In this document: piece after piece, positions 1 to 8,014 of the stretch | How the letters are laid out: the number at the start of each line of letters is the position of its first letter | How positions within the stretch are numbered: position 1 is the stretch's first letter | From: Mycobacterium sp. E740 | GTDB lineage: Bacteria; Actinomycetota; Actinomycetes; Mycobacteriales; Mycobacteriaceae | DNA: 64,000 nucleotides | NCBI RefSeq assembly: GCF_001672895.1 | Contig: NZ_LZKP01000215.1 | Location: forward strand, 17,798-81,797 | Direction: 5' to 3' | Position numbers and translations under genes: made by a program | The notes under the pieces: generated by a model | What the model was told of the DNA's origin: nothing | What the model saw: only the letters and a program-made list of their open reading frames with translations | The model's database searches: none

Positions 1-113
1 CGCAGGGCGCCAGGACGGCCTGACATCTCCGATGAGATTGCACCCACGCAGAGAAGATGCGAGTAGCGGCCTGCGTGAGTGCAATAGAAACGCGAACGGG
101 CGGGCACCGCTGT

Positions 114-1913
114 TCAGCGGGTCGCGCCGTTGACCTGCGGGGTGGAGATCATGCCCTTCTCGACGCCCCACATCAGCGCGATCGTCCGGTATTCGCCGGT
201 GGAGATCAGGTGGACCAGCGCTTGGCGTAGCGATTCGGCGAGCCCGGACCCCTTGGCCACCGGCCAGCCGTAGGGCGACGAGTTGAACACGTCACCGGCG
301 GCCTCGAGCGATCCCCCCGAGGTCTTGATCGCGAACCCCGTCACCGGTGAGTCCGCGGCCATCGCGTCGACCTCGCCGTTGATCAGTGCCGTGTTGAGCA
401 CGTCCTGGCTGACGTAGACGACCTTGTCGATCGGCGCCGATCCGGCGGCCACGCAATCCTTGCTCTTGCTTGGGATTTCGTCGGTCTCCTGCAGCGACCC
501 GTACGAGACGCCGACCCGCAGGCCGCAGCCGTTCGCCGGGGTGATGGCGGACCCGGCTCGCTGCGCCCACAGCGTGCCCGCCTGGAAGTAGGTGACGAAG
601 TCGACGGCCCGCTCGCGCTCTCTGGTGTCGCTGAACGACGACATGCCGACGTTGAAGTCGCCGGCGCGCACCGACGGCAGGATCGCCTCGAACGCGGTCT
701 CGCGGTACTCCGGGACCAGACCCAGGGTTCGCGCGACCGCGTTCATGAGGTCGACGTCGAAGCCGACGATCTGACCGTTGGCGTCCTTGAATTCGTTTGG
801 CGCATAAGGGGTGTTGACGCCGATGATGAGCCTGCCCGTGGATCGGATCTCATCGGGAACCGTCGCCGCGATCGATTCGACCGCGCCTGGCGCGGCGGTG
901 GGCGTGGCGGTCGTCGCTTCGACGCTGGCCGGTTTCGTATCGCTGCGGTCGACGCCGCCGCGCCATTGCAGCACACCGAAGGTGCCCAGCGTCGCGACCA
1001 GCACCACCGACGCGGCCAGTGCTAGCGCCCTTCCGGACGGCCGCACCTGGCGCGCGGGCGTCCGGCGCGCCTGGTGCCTCGCGCTGCCGCTGCGCACCGG
1101 GGCGTTCAACGCCCGGCGCGCGGCCTCGGCGAGATCACTGGCCCGCTGGTAGCGCTTGGCCGGCTTCTTGGCCATGCCCTTGGCGATGACGTCGTCGAAA
1201 GCCGCCAACCGCGGATCGACCGCCGACGGCTTCGGCACATCCTTGGTCATGTGGCCGGCGATCTGCTGCTCGAGGCTGTCGGCGGGATATGGCCGCACGC
1301 CGGTGAGGCATTCGTAGAGCACGCACGCCAGCGCGTAGATGTCGGCGGTCGGATCGACCGGCTTGCCCTCGAAGCGTTCGGGGGCCATGTAAGCCATCGT
1401 GCCCAAGGTGCTGCCCGCGCTCGTCAAGCCTCTGTCGCCCGCGGCGCGTGCCAATCCGAAGTCGATGAGGTACACGAACTCGCGGCCGGTGAGCAGGATG
1501 TTCGACGGCTTGACATCGCGGTGGATCAGCCCCGCGGCGTGCGCGGCGTCCAGCGCCGTGGCCACCTGCTCGACGACCTTGACCGCCAGCGCCGGGTCGA
1601 TCGCCTTACCGGTGTCGGTCAGGACCGTGCCGAGGTTGCGGCCCTCGATGAGGCGCATGTCGAGATAGAGGCGGCCGTCGATCTCGCCGAAACCGTGGAT
1701 CGGTACGACGTGGGGGTCATTGAGTCCGGCGGCGGCCTGCGATTCGCGGCGGAAGCGCTGCTGGAACGTCTCGTCAGCGGCCATGCCGGGTGGCAGAACC
1801 TTGAGCGCGACGACGCGATCGGTCCTCGCGTCGTAGGCGCGGTAGACCTCGCCCATACCACCACGGCCGATCAGCTGCTGCAGCTGGTAGTGCCCGAATG
1901 GTGTCGCGTCCAC
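114..1913 (-). CDS. Receptor-type Ser/Thr protein kinase with extracellular solute-binding (SBP3) domain
   Basis: 599 residues from a GTG start. Residues 1-265 are a Hanks-type kinase: Gly loop IGRGGMGEV, invariant Lys in VALKVLP, catalytic loop HRDVKPSN, DFG as DFGLA, and APE as MAPE. A basic juxtamembrane stretch (about 275-300) precedes one membrane helix at about 300-320. The C-terminal part (about 350-590) has the pattern of bacterial extracellular solute-binding family 3 (RLIIGVNTPYAP start, IVGFDVDLMNAVA, then the MSSFSDTRERERAVDF region) as in amino-acid ABC transporters. A PknB-type kinase domain joined to an amino-acid-binding sensor suggests a transmembrane receptor that phosphorylates cytoplasmic targets when a small ligand binds outside; the ligand is unknown. 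It is divergently placed from the next gene. The domain assignments are strong; the sensing role is inference. Confidence 0.9.
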   Translation of the reverse strand: MDATPFGHYQLQQLIGRGGMGEVYRAYDARTDRVVALKVLPPGMAADETFQQRFRRESQAAAGLNDPHVVPIHGFGEIDGRLYLDMRLIEGRNLGTVLTDTGKAIDPALAVKVVEQVATALDAAHAAGLIHRDVKPSNILLTGREFVYLIDFGLARAAGDRGLTSAGSTLGTMAYMAPERFEGKPVDPTADIYALACVLYECLTGVRPYPADSLEQQIAGHMTKDVPKPSAVDPRLAAFDDVIAKGMAKKPAKRYQRASDLAEAARRALNAPVRSGSARHQARRTPARQVRPSGRALALAASVVLVATLGTFGVLQWRGGVDRSDTKPASVEATTATPTAAPGAVESIAATVPDEIRSTGRLIIGVNTPYAPNEFKDANGQIVGFDVDLMNAVARTLGLVPEYRETAFEAILPSVRAGDFNVGMSSFSDTRERERAVDFVTYFQAGTLWAQRAGSAITPANGCGLRVGVSYGSLQETDEIPSKSKDCVAAGSAPIDKVVYVSQDVLNTALINGEVDAMAADSPVTGFAIKTSGGSLEAAGDVFNSSPYGWPVAKGSGLAESLRQALVHLISTGEYRTIALMWGVEKGMISTPQVNGATR

Positions 1914-2045
1914 CGTCTTACTAACCCCTCGACAGCGGCCAACCCCGCCTTGGTGTGTCGATTGAAGTTACATCATGTTTGCCAGAATTCTTAAAAATCG
2001 ACGGTGGCGCACGGTCAGCGGGTCGATTTACGCAGGTCAAGCCGG

Positions 2046-2051
2046 TAAAAT
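2046..2051 (+). promoter_or_regulatory. Candidate -10 element (TAAAAT) for a leaderless transcript
   Basis: TAAAAT matches the mycobacterial TANNNT -10 consensus and ends six bases before the GTG at 2058. That spacing would place the first transcribed base at the start codon. There is no Shine-Dalgarno-like sequence before the GTG. This is inference from spacing only. Confidence 0.45.
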
Positions 2052-2057
2052 AGACCA

Positions 2058-3287
2058 GTGAAGCAGTTCTCTTCGGGTTGGCCCATCTGCGGTAAATGTT
2101 GTGAAGTCGCGTATTTCCCATGGCTCGGTGGCGCGCATCGCTGTGACGTCACGAGCCGAGACGACTGGCCCGATTACGACTTCTTCGAATGGGAGGACGA
2201 CTCCTTCGAGAGCCGTCCATTCGATGACTTCCGCTACGAAGACGGGCTCCATCGCCTGCTGTGGGATGTGATCGCACATTCTGCCGAAGTTGCCGCGAGC
2301 GCCGTTTCGGTGACCTTGCGCGCCGATGGCGGCGTCGAAGTGAGCCACGACGGTCGAGATCCGAACCTCGACGGTGCGATCGCCGCACTCCAGGACAACT
2401 TCCTGTCGGAACTGGCCTGCAGAACCGCCTTTCCGGATCTCGCCGCCGCTTACGTCGAAGAGCCGTCGGAACGGAATTCGCTTCCCGCTCGGCTCGACAT
2501 CGAGATCCACCGTGACGGCTTCATCTGGTTCCAGCGTTACGATTGCGGCGTTGCCCGCCTCGTCGAATGCCGAGGTGCGACCACCAAGACAGGCGTGACC
2601 GTGCGGTGCTGGCCCGAATCGCTGGTGTGCGAGATGACGGACGGCGATGCCGGTGCGGCGCTGAAGCGGCTGCAGCGGATGGCTTTCCTGCGCGAGGGGC
2701 TGACCATCGATGTCGTCGACGACCGGCGAACCCGACCTGCCAGATCCCGCACGTTCTGCTATCCCGGCGGCTTGGTGGATTACTGCAGATTCCTCACCCG
2801 CATATCGATGCCGTTGCACGACAACGTCATTCAGTTGTCGGGCCGACGACGCGGTTTCGCCGTCGAGATCGCGATGCGGTGGACCACCGGTTACAGCCCG
2901 ACGATCCAGGTGTTCGACACTTTCTCGGGTTCGCCCCGACCCAGTGCGCACGAGGAGGCAATCGCGCATGCGGTGACGGCGACGGTGGCCGGCCCGGTCA
3001 AGCAACACGTCGCCGACCGCATCCCGCTACCTGCCGCCGTACCCGATCTGACGACGCGCGACATCGCGGAAGGGTTGACGGCGGTGGTCAACGTGAGGCA
3101 TCGGGCGTCGCCGCCGGAGGACGAGCGCCCGAGCCCGGAGGTGGTGTCGATCATCTACACGCTCTGCCATCGCCATCTGGCTGGCTGGCTGGACGCCAAC
3201 CCGCGAGCGGCCGACCTCATCGCCGACAAGGCGATCGCGGGGCACCACTATGCGCGCATGCCGAGACGGAGCTTCTGCCGGGGATGA
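2058..3287 (+). CDS. Degenerate GyrB/ParE-like ATPase-transducer protein without TOPRIM domain
   Basis: 409 residues from a GTG start that fits a leaderless transcript. The sequence follows DNA gyrase B from its GHKL ATPase through the transducer domain: GLHRLLWDVI near residue 68 (GyrB GLHHLVYEVV), DIEIHRDGFIWFQRY, KTGVTVRCWP, MAFLREGLTI, YPGGLVDYCRFL, PLHDNVI, GYSPTIQVF and DIAEGLTAVVNVR. It stops where TOPRIM should begin. Key ATP-site residues are changed: the helix that carries the catalytic Glu and Mg-binding Asn reads DVIAHSAE, the DNGRGIP motif reads HDGRDPN, the glycine-rich ATP lid (SGGLHGVG) is not recognisable, and the QTK-loop lysine region is missing. It is probably unable to hydrolyse ATP. 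Possible roles include binding or modulating gyrase; none is shown. The family link is confident, the function unknown. Confidence 0.75.
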   Translation: MKQFSSGWPICGKCCEVAYFPWLGGAHRCDVTSRDDWPDYDFFEWEDDSFESRPFDDFRYEDGLHRLLWDVIAHSAEVAASAVSVTLRADGGVEVSHDGRDPNLDGAIAALQDNFLSELACRTAFPDLAAAYVEEPSERNSLPARLDIEIHRDGFIWFQRYDCGVARLVECRGATTKTGVTVRCWPESLVCEMTDGDAGAALKRLQRMAFLREGLTIDVVDDRRTRPARSRTFCYPGGLVDYCRFLTRISMPLHDNVIQLSGRRRGFAVEIAMRWTTGYSPTIQVFDTFSGSPRPSAHEEAIAHAVTATVAGPVKQHVADRIPLPAAVPDLTTRDIAEGLTAVVNVRHRASPPEDERPSPEVVSIIYTLCHRHLAGWLDANPRAADLIADKAIAGHHYARMPRRSFCRG

Positions 3288-3304
3288 GGTCGCTCGCGGG
3301 TGAT

Positions 3305-3333
3305 GCGGTCGCTCGCAGCCCGCGAGCGACCGC
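3305..3333 (+). terminator. Perfect 12-bp stem hairpin after the GyrB-like gene
   Basis: The arms 3305-3316 and 3322-3333 are perfectly complementary around a five-base loop. There is no run of T after the stem, so it would be a U-less, mycobacterial-style terminator if it is one. The arm contains GGTCGCTCGC, which also occurs at 3289-3298 and near 3372-3381. The hairpin could therefore instead be part of a small repeat cluster in this 200-bp gap. Confidence 0.4.
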
Positions 3334-3487
3334 AAATTGCTGCTCCGGCGCGGCGTGTCGTGTGCAAACACGGTCGCTCGCGCCAAGGGGGAGGCAGCTC
3401 GCACCAGAGGGGGCCAAAGGGTGTGCTTGCAGGGAGTTCCGGTGAACTCCATGTTTGAGGGTGGCCGGTCGTGGTAAAAGCTCCGGC

Positions 3488-4033
3488 ATGATGATCAACA
3501 TCAAGAAGGTCTCACCGCTACTGGTGGCCGGCGCGGCTGCGGCCGCGATCGCTGCTGCGCCTGCCGGCTTCGCTTCGCCGTCGTTCGTCCCGGCCGGCGG
3601 CCCGTCGGGCTGCGTCGACCCCGCCGGCACCGGCTGCGGGGCCCCGGCTCCCGCTCCCGCACCCGCACCCGCCGCCGTGCCGGGGGCGTGGACGCCGCCG
3701 CCCGCCGGTGCTCCTGCCGCGGCCGGCGCGGTGCCGGGCGGACCCGCCGGAGTGGCCGGGCCGCAAGGTGCCACCGGCGCCGTCCCCGGCGGACCCGCGG
3801 GCACGGCCGGACCGCAGGGCGCCGCAGGCACCATCCCGGGCGGGCCCGGCGGTATGGCCGGACCGCAAGGCGCGGCAGGCTCGATCCCGGGTGGACCGGG
3901 TGGTGCGGCGGGGCCGCAGGGCGCCACCGGAGCCATCCCCGGTGGACCGTCGGGAACCGCCGGACCGCAAGGCGCCGCCGGGTGCGTTCCGGGCGTCGGC
4001 TGCGGCAGCGTGCCGGCCACCGACATCCCCTGA
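3488..4033 (+). CDS. Secreted Gly/Pro/Ala-rich protein with collagen-like repeats
   Basis: 181 residues from the first ATG of an ATGATG pair. Positions 1-30 form a signal peptide: a basic start (MMINIKKV), a hydrophobic core [15 protein letters not shown], and small residues before a likely cleavage near GFA-SP. A Cys-containing segment and a run of Pro-Ala dipeptides follow. The rest is about five imperfect repeats of roughly 20 residues of the type [17 protein letters not shown], dense in G-P-x/G-P-Q-G steps like bacterial collagen-like proteins. The tail is [11 protein letters not shown]. It is probably exported and extended or fibrous outside the cell. An in-frame upstream codon at 3455 would add 11 basic residues before the signal peptide and was not chosen. 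No enzymatic motif is visible. Confidence 0.75.
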   Translation: MMINIKKVSPLLVAGAAAAAIAAAPAGFASPSFVPAGGPSGCVDPAGTGCGAPAPAPAPAPAAVPGAWTPPPAGAPAAAGAVPGGPAGVAGPQGATGAVPGGPAGTAGPQGAAGTIPGGPGGMAGPQGAAGSIPGGPGGAAGPQGATGAIPGGPSGTAGPQGAAGCVPGVGCGSVPATDIP

Positions 4034-4039
4034 GCGGTC

Positions 4040-5401
4040 CTACGTCGACGATGACGTGTCGGCGGTGGTGGGTCTGGCCTCGACCTGACCCGCTGCCGTC
4101 GAGCCCGCAATCTTCTTCGCCGCCACGGTAATTCGCGCGCCGCGATGCGGTGTCATGATCACGTGCTTGAGTTTCTGGCGCTCGCCTGCCGCGGTCGTCG
4201 TCGCCAACTCGACCCGTCGCAGCACCTCGCCGAGCACCACGCGCATCTCCACCATCGCGAATCCCGCACCGAGACAACGCCGATTGCCGCCGCCGAACGG
4301 CAGCCAGGTCGTCGGGCTCAGCGTCGCGCCGACCATCCGGTCGGGGTCGAAGCGGTCGGGCTCGGGATAGATGCCGGCGGTCTCGTGCACCAGCGTGATG
4401 CTCGGAACCACCATCACGCCGGCCGGCAACCGATACCCGGCGACGTCGGTGGGCTCGGTCAGGATCCGGCCCACATCGGGCACCACCGGACGGATGCGCA
4501 GCGTCTCCTTGGCGATCGCGTCGAGATACTCGTCGTCACCGGATCCGGCCGCGCGCACCGCTTTTGCGAGCACCTCCGGATGTCGGGTCATCCGCTCCAG
4601 CGCCCACGACAGCGCCGTGGCAGTCGTATCGTGCCCGGCCACCAACAGCGTCATCAACTGGTCGCGCAGTTCGCGGTCGCCCATGCCGGCCTGCACGAGC
4701 ATGGCCAGCGCGTCCGAGCGGTCGGCCAGGTTCGGGTCGGCGCGACGCTCGGCGATCTCCGCATCAAGCAGCCGGTCGGCCTCGGCCATGTTGCGTCGCA
4801 ACCGCCGCCACAAGCGGTGCTCGAGCAACTTCGGCTTCGCGATGGCCAGCGACGCCCACGGCCCCACTTTCAACAGCCGAGGCATCACCTCGCGCAGCGC
4901 CGCCAGCCGCGCCGGGTCACTGGCGCCGATCACCGTCCGCAAGATCACCTCGAGCGTGATCTCCGACATCTTCGGCGCGACCGCGAACGGCTTACCGACG
5001 GGCCAGCCGGCGATGTTCTGCGCGGCGATCTCGGCCATCACTTCCGCCTGCCGCGCGACGGCGTCGCGGTGGAACGGCGCCATCATCAGCCGTCGGCGTT
5101 CGCGGTGCGCGTCATCGTCGATGACCAACACCGAGCTGTCGCCGAGCAGACCGGCCAGCATCGCGTTCGCCTCTCCCGCGTGGAAGACCCGCGGGTCGCC
5201 GGCGAACACCGTCTTGATGTCGGCGGGGTCGCCGAGGTAGACCATCGGGCCGGTCATGGGATTGGTCAGCGTGAAGACGTCGCCGTAGCGGCGCCGGCAC
5301 ATCGACACGATCGGCGACCACCACCGCATCATCAGCAACAGCATCACGAGCGAGGGAAGCCGGGGGCCCGGCGGCAGTGCCGACCCCGCTGTTGTACTCA
5401 T
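4040..5401 (-). CDS. Cytochrome P450 (CYP135/CYP138-like)
   Basis: 453 residues; ATG start at MSTTAGSALPPGPR, the usual proline-rich opening. P450 hallmarks are all present: I-helix oxygen-activating motif AGHDTTATALSW, K-helix ExxR in KETLRI, and the haem-binding loop FGGGNRRCLGAGFA with the cysteine ligand near the C-terminus. The sequence resembles the M. tuberculosis CYP135/CYP138 group; this is by eye and the substrate is unknown. It would need ferredoxin and a reductase encoded elsewhere. The open frame continues upstream for 219 more codons, but that stretch lies antisense to the next gene and has no P450 character. A TACCGT box seven bases before the ATG suggests leaderless transcription. 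Confidence 0.92.
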   Translation of the reverse strand: MSTTAGSALPPGPRLPSLVMLLLMMRWWSPIVSMCRRRYGDVFTLTNPMTGPMVYLGDPADIKTVFAGDPRVFHAGEANAMLAGLLGDSSVLVIDDDAHRERRRLMMAPFHRDAVARQAEVMAEIAAQNIAGWPVGKPFAVAPKMSEITLEVILRTVIGASDPARLAALREVMPRLLKVGPWASLAIAKPKLLEHRLWRRLRRNMAEADRLLDAEIAERRADPNLADRSDALAMLVQAGMGDRELRDQLMTLLVAGHDTTATALSWALERMTRHPEVLAKAVRAAGSGDDEYLDAIAKETLRIRPVVPDVGRILTEPTDVAGYRLPAGVMVVPSITLVHETAGIYPEPDRFDPDRMVGATLSPTTWLPFGGGNRRCLGAGFAMVEMRVVLGEVLRRVELATTTAAGERQKLKHVIMTPHRGARITVAAKKIAGSTAAGQVEARPTTADTSSST

Positions 5402-5408
5402 GCCTAAT

Positions 5409-5414
5409 ACGGTA
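5409..5414 (-). promoter_or_regulatory. Candidate -10 element (TACCGT) for the P450 gene
   Basis: Read on the minus strand, TACCGT fits TANNNT and is separated from the ATG at 5401 by seven bases, the spacing of leaderless mycobacterial promoters. It lies in the 117-bp divergent gap between the P450 gene and the membrane-protein gene. Confidence 0.4.
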
Positions 5415-5518
5415 CGTCCGCGACGCGGTCGGCGGAATAGCTCCATTGCAGCAGACTGCGGATAAGTTGTCGGCGGGTCGCTACCGACCTGACCACCAAT
5501 CCGGAAGATCGTGGACAC

Positions 5519-7894
5519 ATGCGCGTCGACGGGCGGGACATCACCGTCTCGGGCAGCCTGCTGCAGCCACTGACGAGGCGGACCAACGACATCGTCCGCG
5601 TCGTGCTGGCCGCGCTGTTCCTCGTGGTCGTCGTCACCAGCTCGCTGATCACCCGCAACGAGTGGGTCGCGCTCGAACGCTCGATCTCCGAGATCGTCGC
5701 GGTGCTGACCCCGACGCAGGCGGACCTGGTCTACCTCGCCTACGGCATCGCGATCGTCGCCCAGCCGTTCGTCATCCTGGTCAGCTTGATCCTCTCGCGG
5801 CAGTGGAAGCTGCTCGGCGCCTACGCGGCGGCCGCCGTCATCGCCGGGTCGCTGCTGTCGATCAGCGGCTTCGGCCTGACGGCCCCACGCTGGCACTTCG
5901 ACCTGTCGGACCGACTCGACTCGTTCGCCTCCCAGTTCGTCGACGACCCGCGCTGGATCGCGATGCTCGCCGCGGTGCTCACCGTGTCCGGGCCGTGGCT
6001 GCCGACCCGGTGGCGGCGCTGGTGGTGGGGACTGCTGCTGGCGTTCGTGCCGATCCACCTGATGATCAGCGCGGTGGTGCCGGCCCGCTCGCTGCTGGGG
6101 CTCGCGGTCGGCTGGTTCGTCGGAGCCCTGGTGGTTCTCGTCGTGGGCACACCCGGGCTGGAAGTCCCGCTCGACGGCGCCGTGCGCGCGATGGCCCGTC
6201 GCGGTTGCGTCGTGTCCGGCATGCGGGTGCTACGCCCGGCGGGCGCCGGCCCGCTGGTGCTGACGGCCACCTGCGAGGAACAGCAGTCGACGGCGGTGAT
6301 GGAGCTCTACGGTCCGCACCAACGCGGCGGCGGCGTGCTGCTGCAGTTGTGGCGCAAGCTCCGGTTCCGCGACCGGGAGACCGCGCCGCTGCACGCGTCG
6401 ATGCGCCGCCTCGTCGAGCACCGTGCGCTGATGGCCATCGCGATCGGTGAACTCAAGGTCGCGAACACGTCGACGATCGCCGTGGCCGCACTCGACCGGG
6501 GCTGGACGTTGTACGCGCACACCCCGCCCCGCGGACTGCCGATCAGCGCGTGCGTGGAGTCGATATCCGTTGGGCGCGTGTGGGAGTCGCTGCGCGAACT
6601 GCACGACTGCCAGATCTCGCACGGCGACCTGCGCGGCAGCGAGATCACCGTCGACGACGACACGGTGTTGTTCGGCGGGTTCGACAACGCCGAGTACGGC
6701 GCCACCGACGCCCAGTTGCGCACCGACATCGCCCAGTTGCTGGTGACGACGACGCACCTCTACGACGCGAACTCGGCGGTGCGCGCGGCGATCGACGCGT
6801 TCGGCAAGGACATCGTGCTGACCGCATCGCGGCGCTTGACGCCGGCCGCGATGCCGCCGGGCATCCGGCACTCGGTGACCGATCCCAAAGCCGTGATCTC
6901 CGCCGCGCGCGACGAGGTCAAGCGCCAGACCCGCGTCGACGAGATCCGCCCCGAGACGGTCACCCGGTTCACCCGGGGGCAGGTCATCCAGCTGGTACTG
7001 CTCGCCGCGCTCGTCTATGTCGCGTATCCCTTCCTCAGCTCGGTGCCCACCTTCATCACCGAACTGCGCACCGCGAACTGGTGGTGGGCGGTGCTCGGGC
7101 TGGCCGCGTCGAGTCTGACGTATCTCGGTGCGGCAGCGGCACTTTGGGCCTGCGCGGACGGCCTGGTCACGTTGTGGGGGCTGGTTGTCATGCAAGTGGC
7201 GAACAAGTTCGCCGCCACGACGACGCCCGCGGGAGTCGGCGGCCTCGCACTGTCGGCCCGCTACCTGCAGAAGAGCGGGGTCAGCCCGATGCGCGCCACC
7301 ACCGCCGTCGCACTGCAGCAGTCGGTTCAGGTCATCACCCACCTCGGCCTGCTCATCTTCTTCTCGACGGCGGCGGGCGTGTCGGCCGACCTGGCCCGCT
7401 TCGTTCCGAACGCCACGCTGCTGTACCTGATCGGTGGCGTGCTGCTCGGGCTGATCGGCACGTTCCTGTTGGTGCCGAAGTTGCGGCGGTGGCTGGCGAC
7501 GGCCGTGCGGCCGCGGTTGCAGGAAGTGCTCGGCCACCTCGTCGCGCTGGCCCGTGAGCCTCGGCGGCTGGCGGTGATCATGGCGGGTTGTGCCGCGACG
7601 ACCCTCGGTAACGCGTTCGCGCTGTGGGCCGCGATCGAGGCGTTCGGCGGCAACACGTCGTTCATCACGGTCACGGTCGTGACGATGGTCGGGGGCACAT
7701 TGGCCTCGGCGGCGCCGACCCCTGGCGGCATCGGCGCGGTGGAGGCGGCGCTGATCGGCGGATTGGCGGCGTTCGGCATGGCCGCCTCAGTGGCTGTGCC
7801 CTCGGTGTTGCTCTACCGGGTGCTGACGACCTGGCTGCCGGTGTTCGCCGGCTGGCAGGTCATGCGGTGGATGACCAGGAACTCGAAAATTTAG
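5519..7894 (+). CDS. Membrane fusion protein: N-terminal membrane block, kinase-like middle domain, C-terminal LPG-synthase/flippase-like (UPF0104) domain
   Basis: 791 residues. Residues 20-220 contain about five or six membrane helices; the segment ending PARSLLGLAVGWFVGA vaguely recalls a PAP2 motif but lacks its histidine. The middle (about 230-480) is soluble and kinase-like, with HGDLRGSEI in the position of a catalytic loop and GGFDNAEYG where a metal-binding DFG/DFD would be. The C-terminal 300 residues have about eight helices with the signature of lysylphosphatidylglycerol-synthase-type integral membrane domains (NKFAATTTPAGVGGLALSARYLQKSG; TPGGIGAVEAALIGGLAAFG). The last part suggests lipid or lipid-linked precursor transport or flipping. 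The kinase-like part may be a small-molecule kinase or a pseudokinase. Divergent from the P450 gene; substrate unknown. Confidence 0.8.
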   Translation: MRVDGRDITVSGSLLQPLTRRTNDIVRVVLAALFLVVVVTSSLITRNEWVALERSISEIVAVLTPTQADLVYLAYGIAIVAQPFVILVSLILSRQWKLLGAYAAAAVIAGSLLSISGFGLTAPRWHFDLSDRLDSFASQFVDDPRWIAMLAAVLTVSGPWLPTRWRRWWWGLLLAFVPIHLMISAVVPARSLLGLAVGWFVGALVVLVVGTPGLEVPLDGAVRAMARRGCVVSGMRVLRPAGAGPLVLTATCEEQQSTAVMELYGPHQRGGGVLLQLWRKLRFRDRETAPLHASMRRLVEHRALMAIAIGELKVANTSTIAVAALDRGWTLYAHTPPRGLPISACVESISVGRVWESLRELHDCQISHGDLRGSEITVDDDTVLFGGFDNAEYGATDAQLRTDIAQLLVTTTHLYDANSAVRAAIDAFGKDIVLTASRRLTPAAMPPGIRHSVTDPKAVISAARDEVKRQTRVDEIRPETVTRFTRGQVIQLVLLAALVYVAYPFLSSVPTFITELRTANWWWAVLGLAASSLTYLGAAAALWACADGLVTLWGLVVMQVANKFAATTTPAGVGGLALSARYLQKSGVSPMRATTAVALQQSVQVITHLGLLIFFSTAAGVSADLARFVPNATLLYLIGGVLLGLIGTFLLVPKLRRWLATAVRPRLQEVLGHLVALAREPRRLAVIMAGCAATTLGNAFALWAAIEAFGGNTSFITVTVVTMVGGTLASAAPTPGGIGAVEAALIGGLAAFGMAASVAVPSVLLYRVLTTWLPVFAGWQVMRWMTRNSKI

Positions 7895-8014
7895 GGCCAT
7901 GTCGGGCGGGCACTGATGCCGATAGGCCGACGGCGGGAGGTAATGTCGTCACATCGTGTCGAAGAACCTGCGCGATATCCGAATAACGACCCCGATATGT
8001 ACTAAGGGCGAACC

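Noticed and set aside
5402..6058. Upstream extension of the P450 frame by 219 codons
   Set aside because: The extension is antisense to the membrane-protein gene, has no family similarity, and the P450 starts naturally at 5401.
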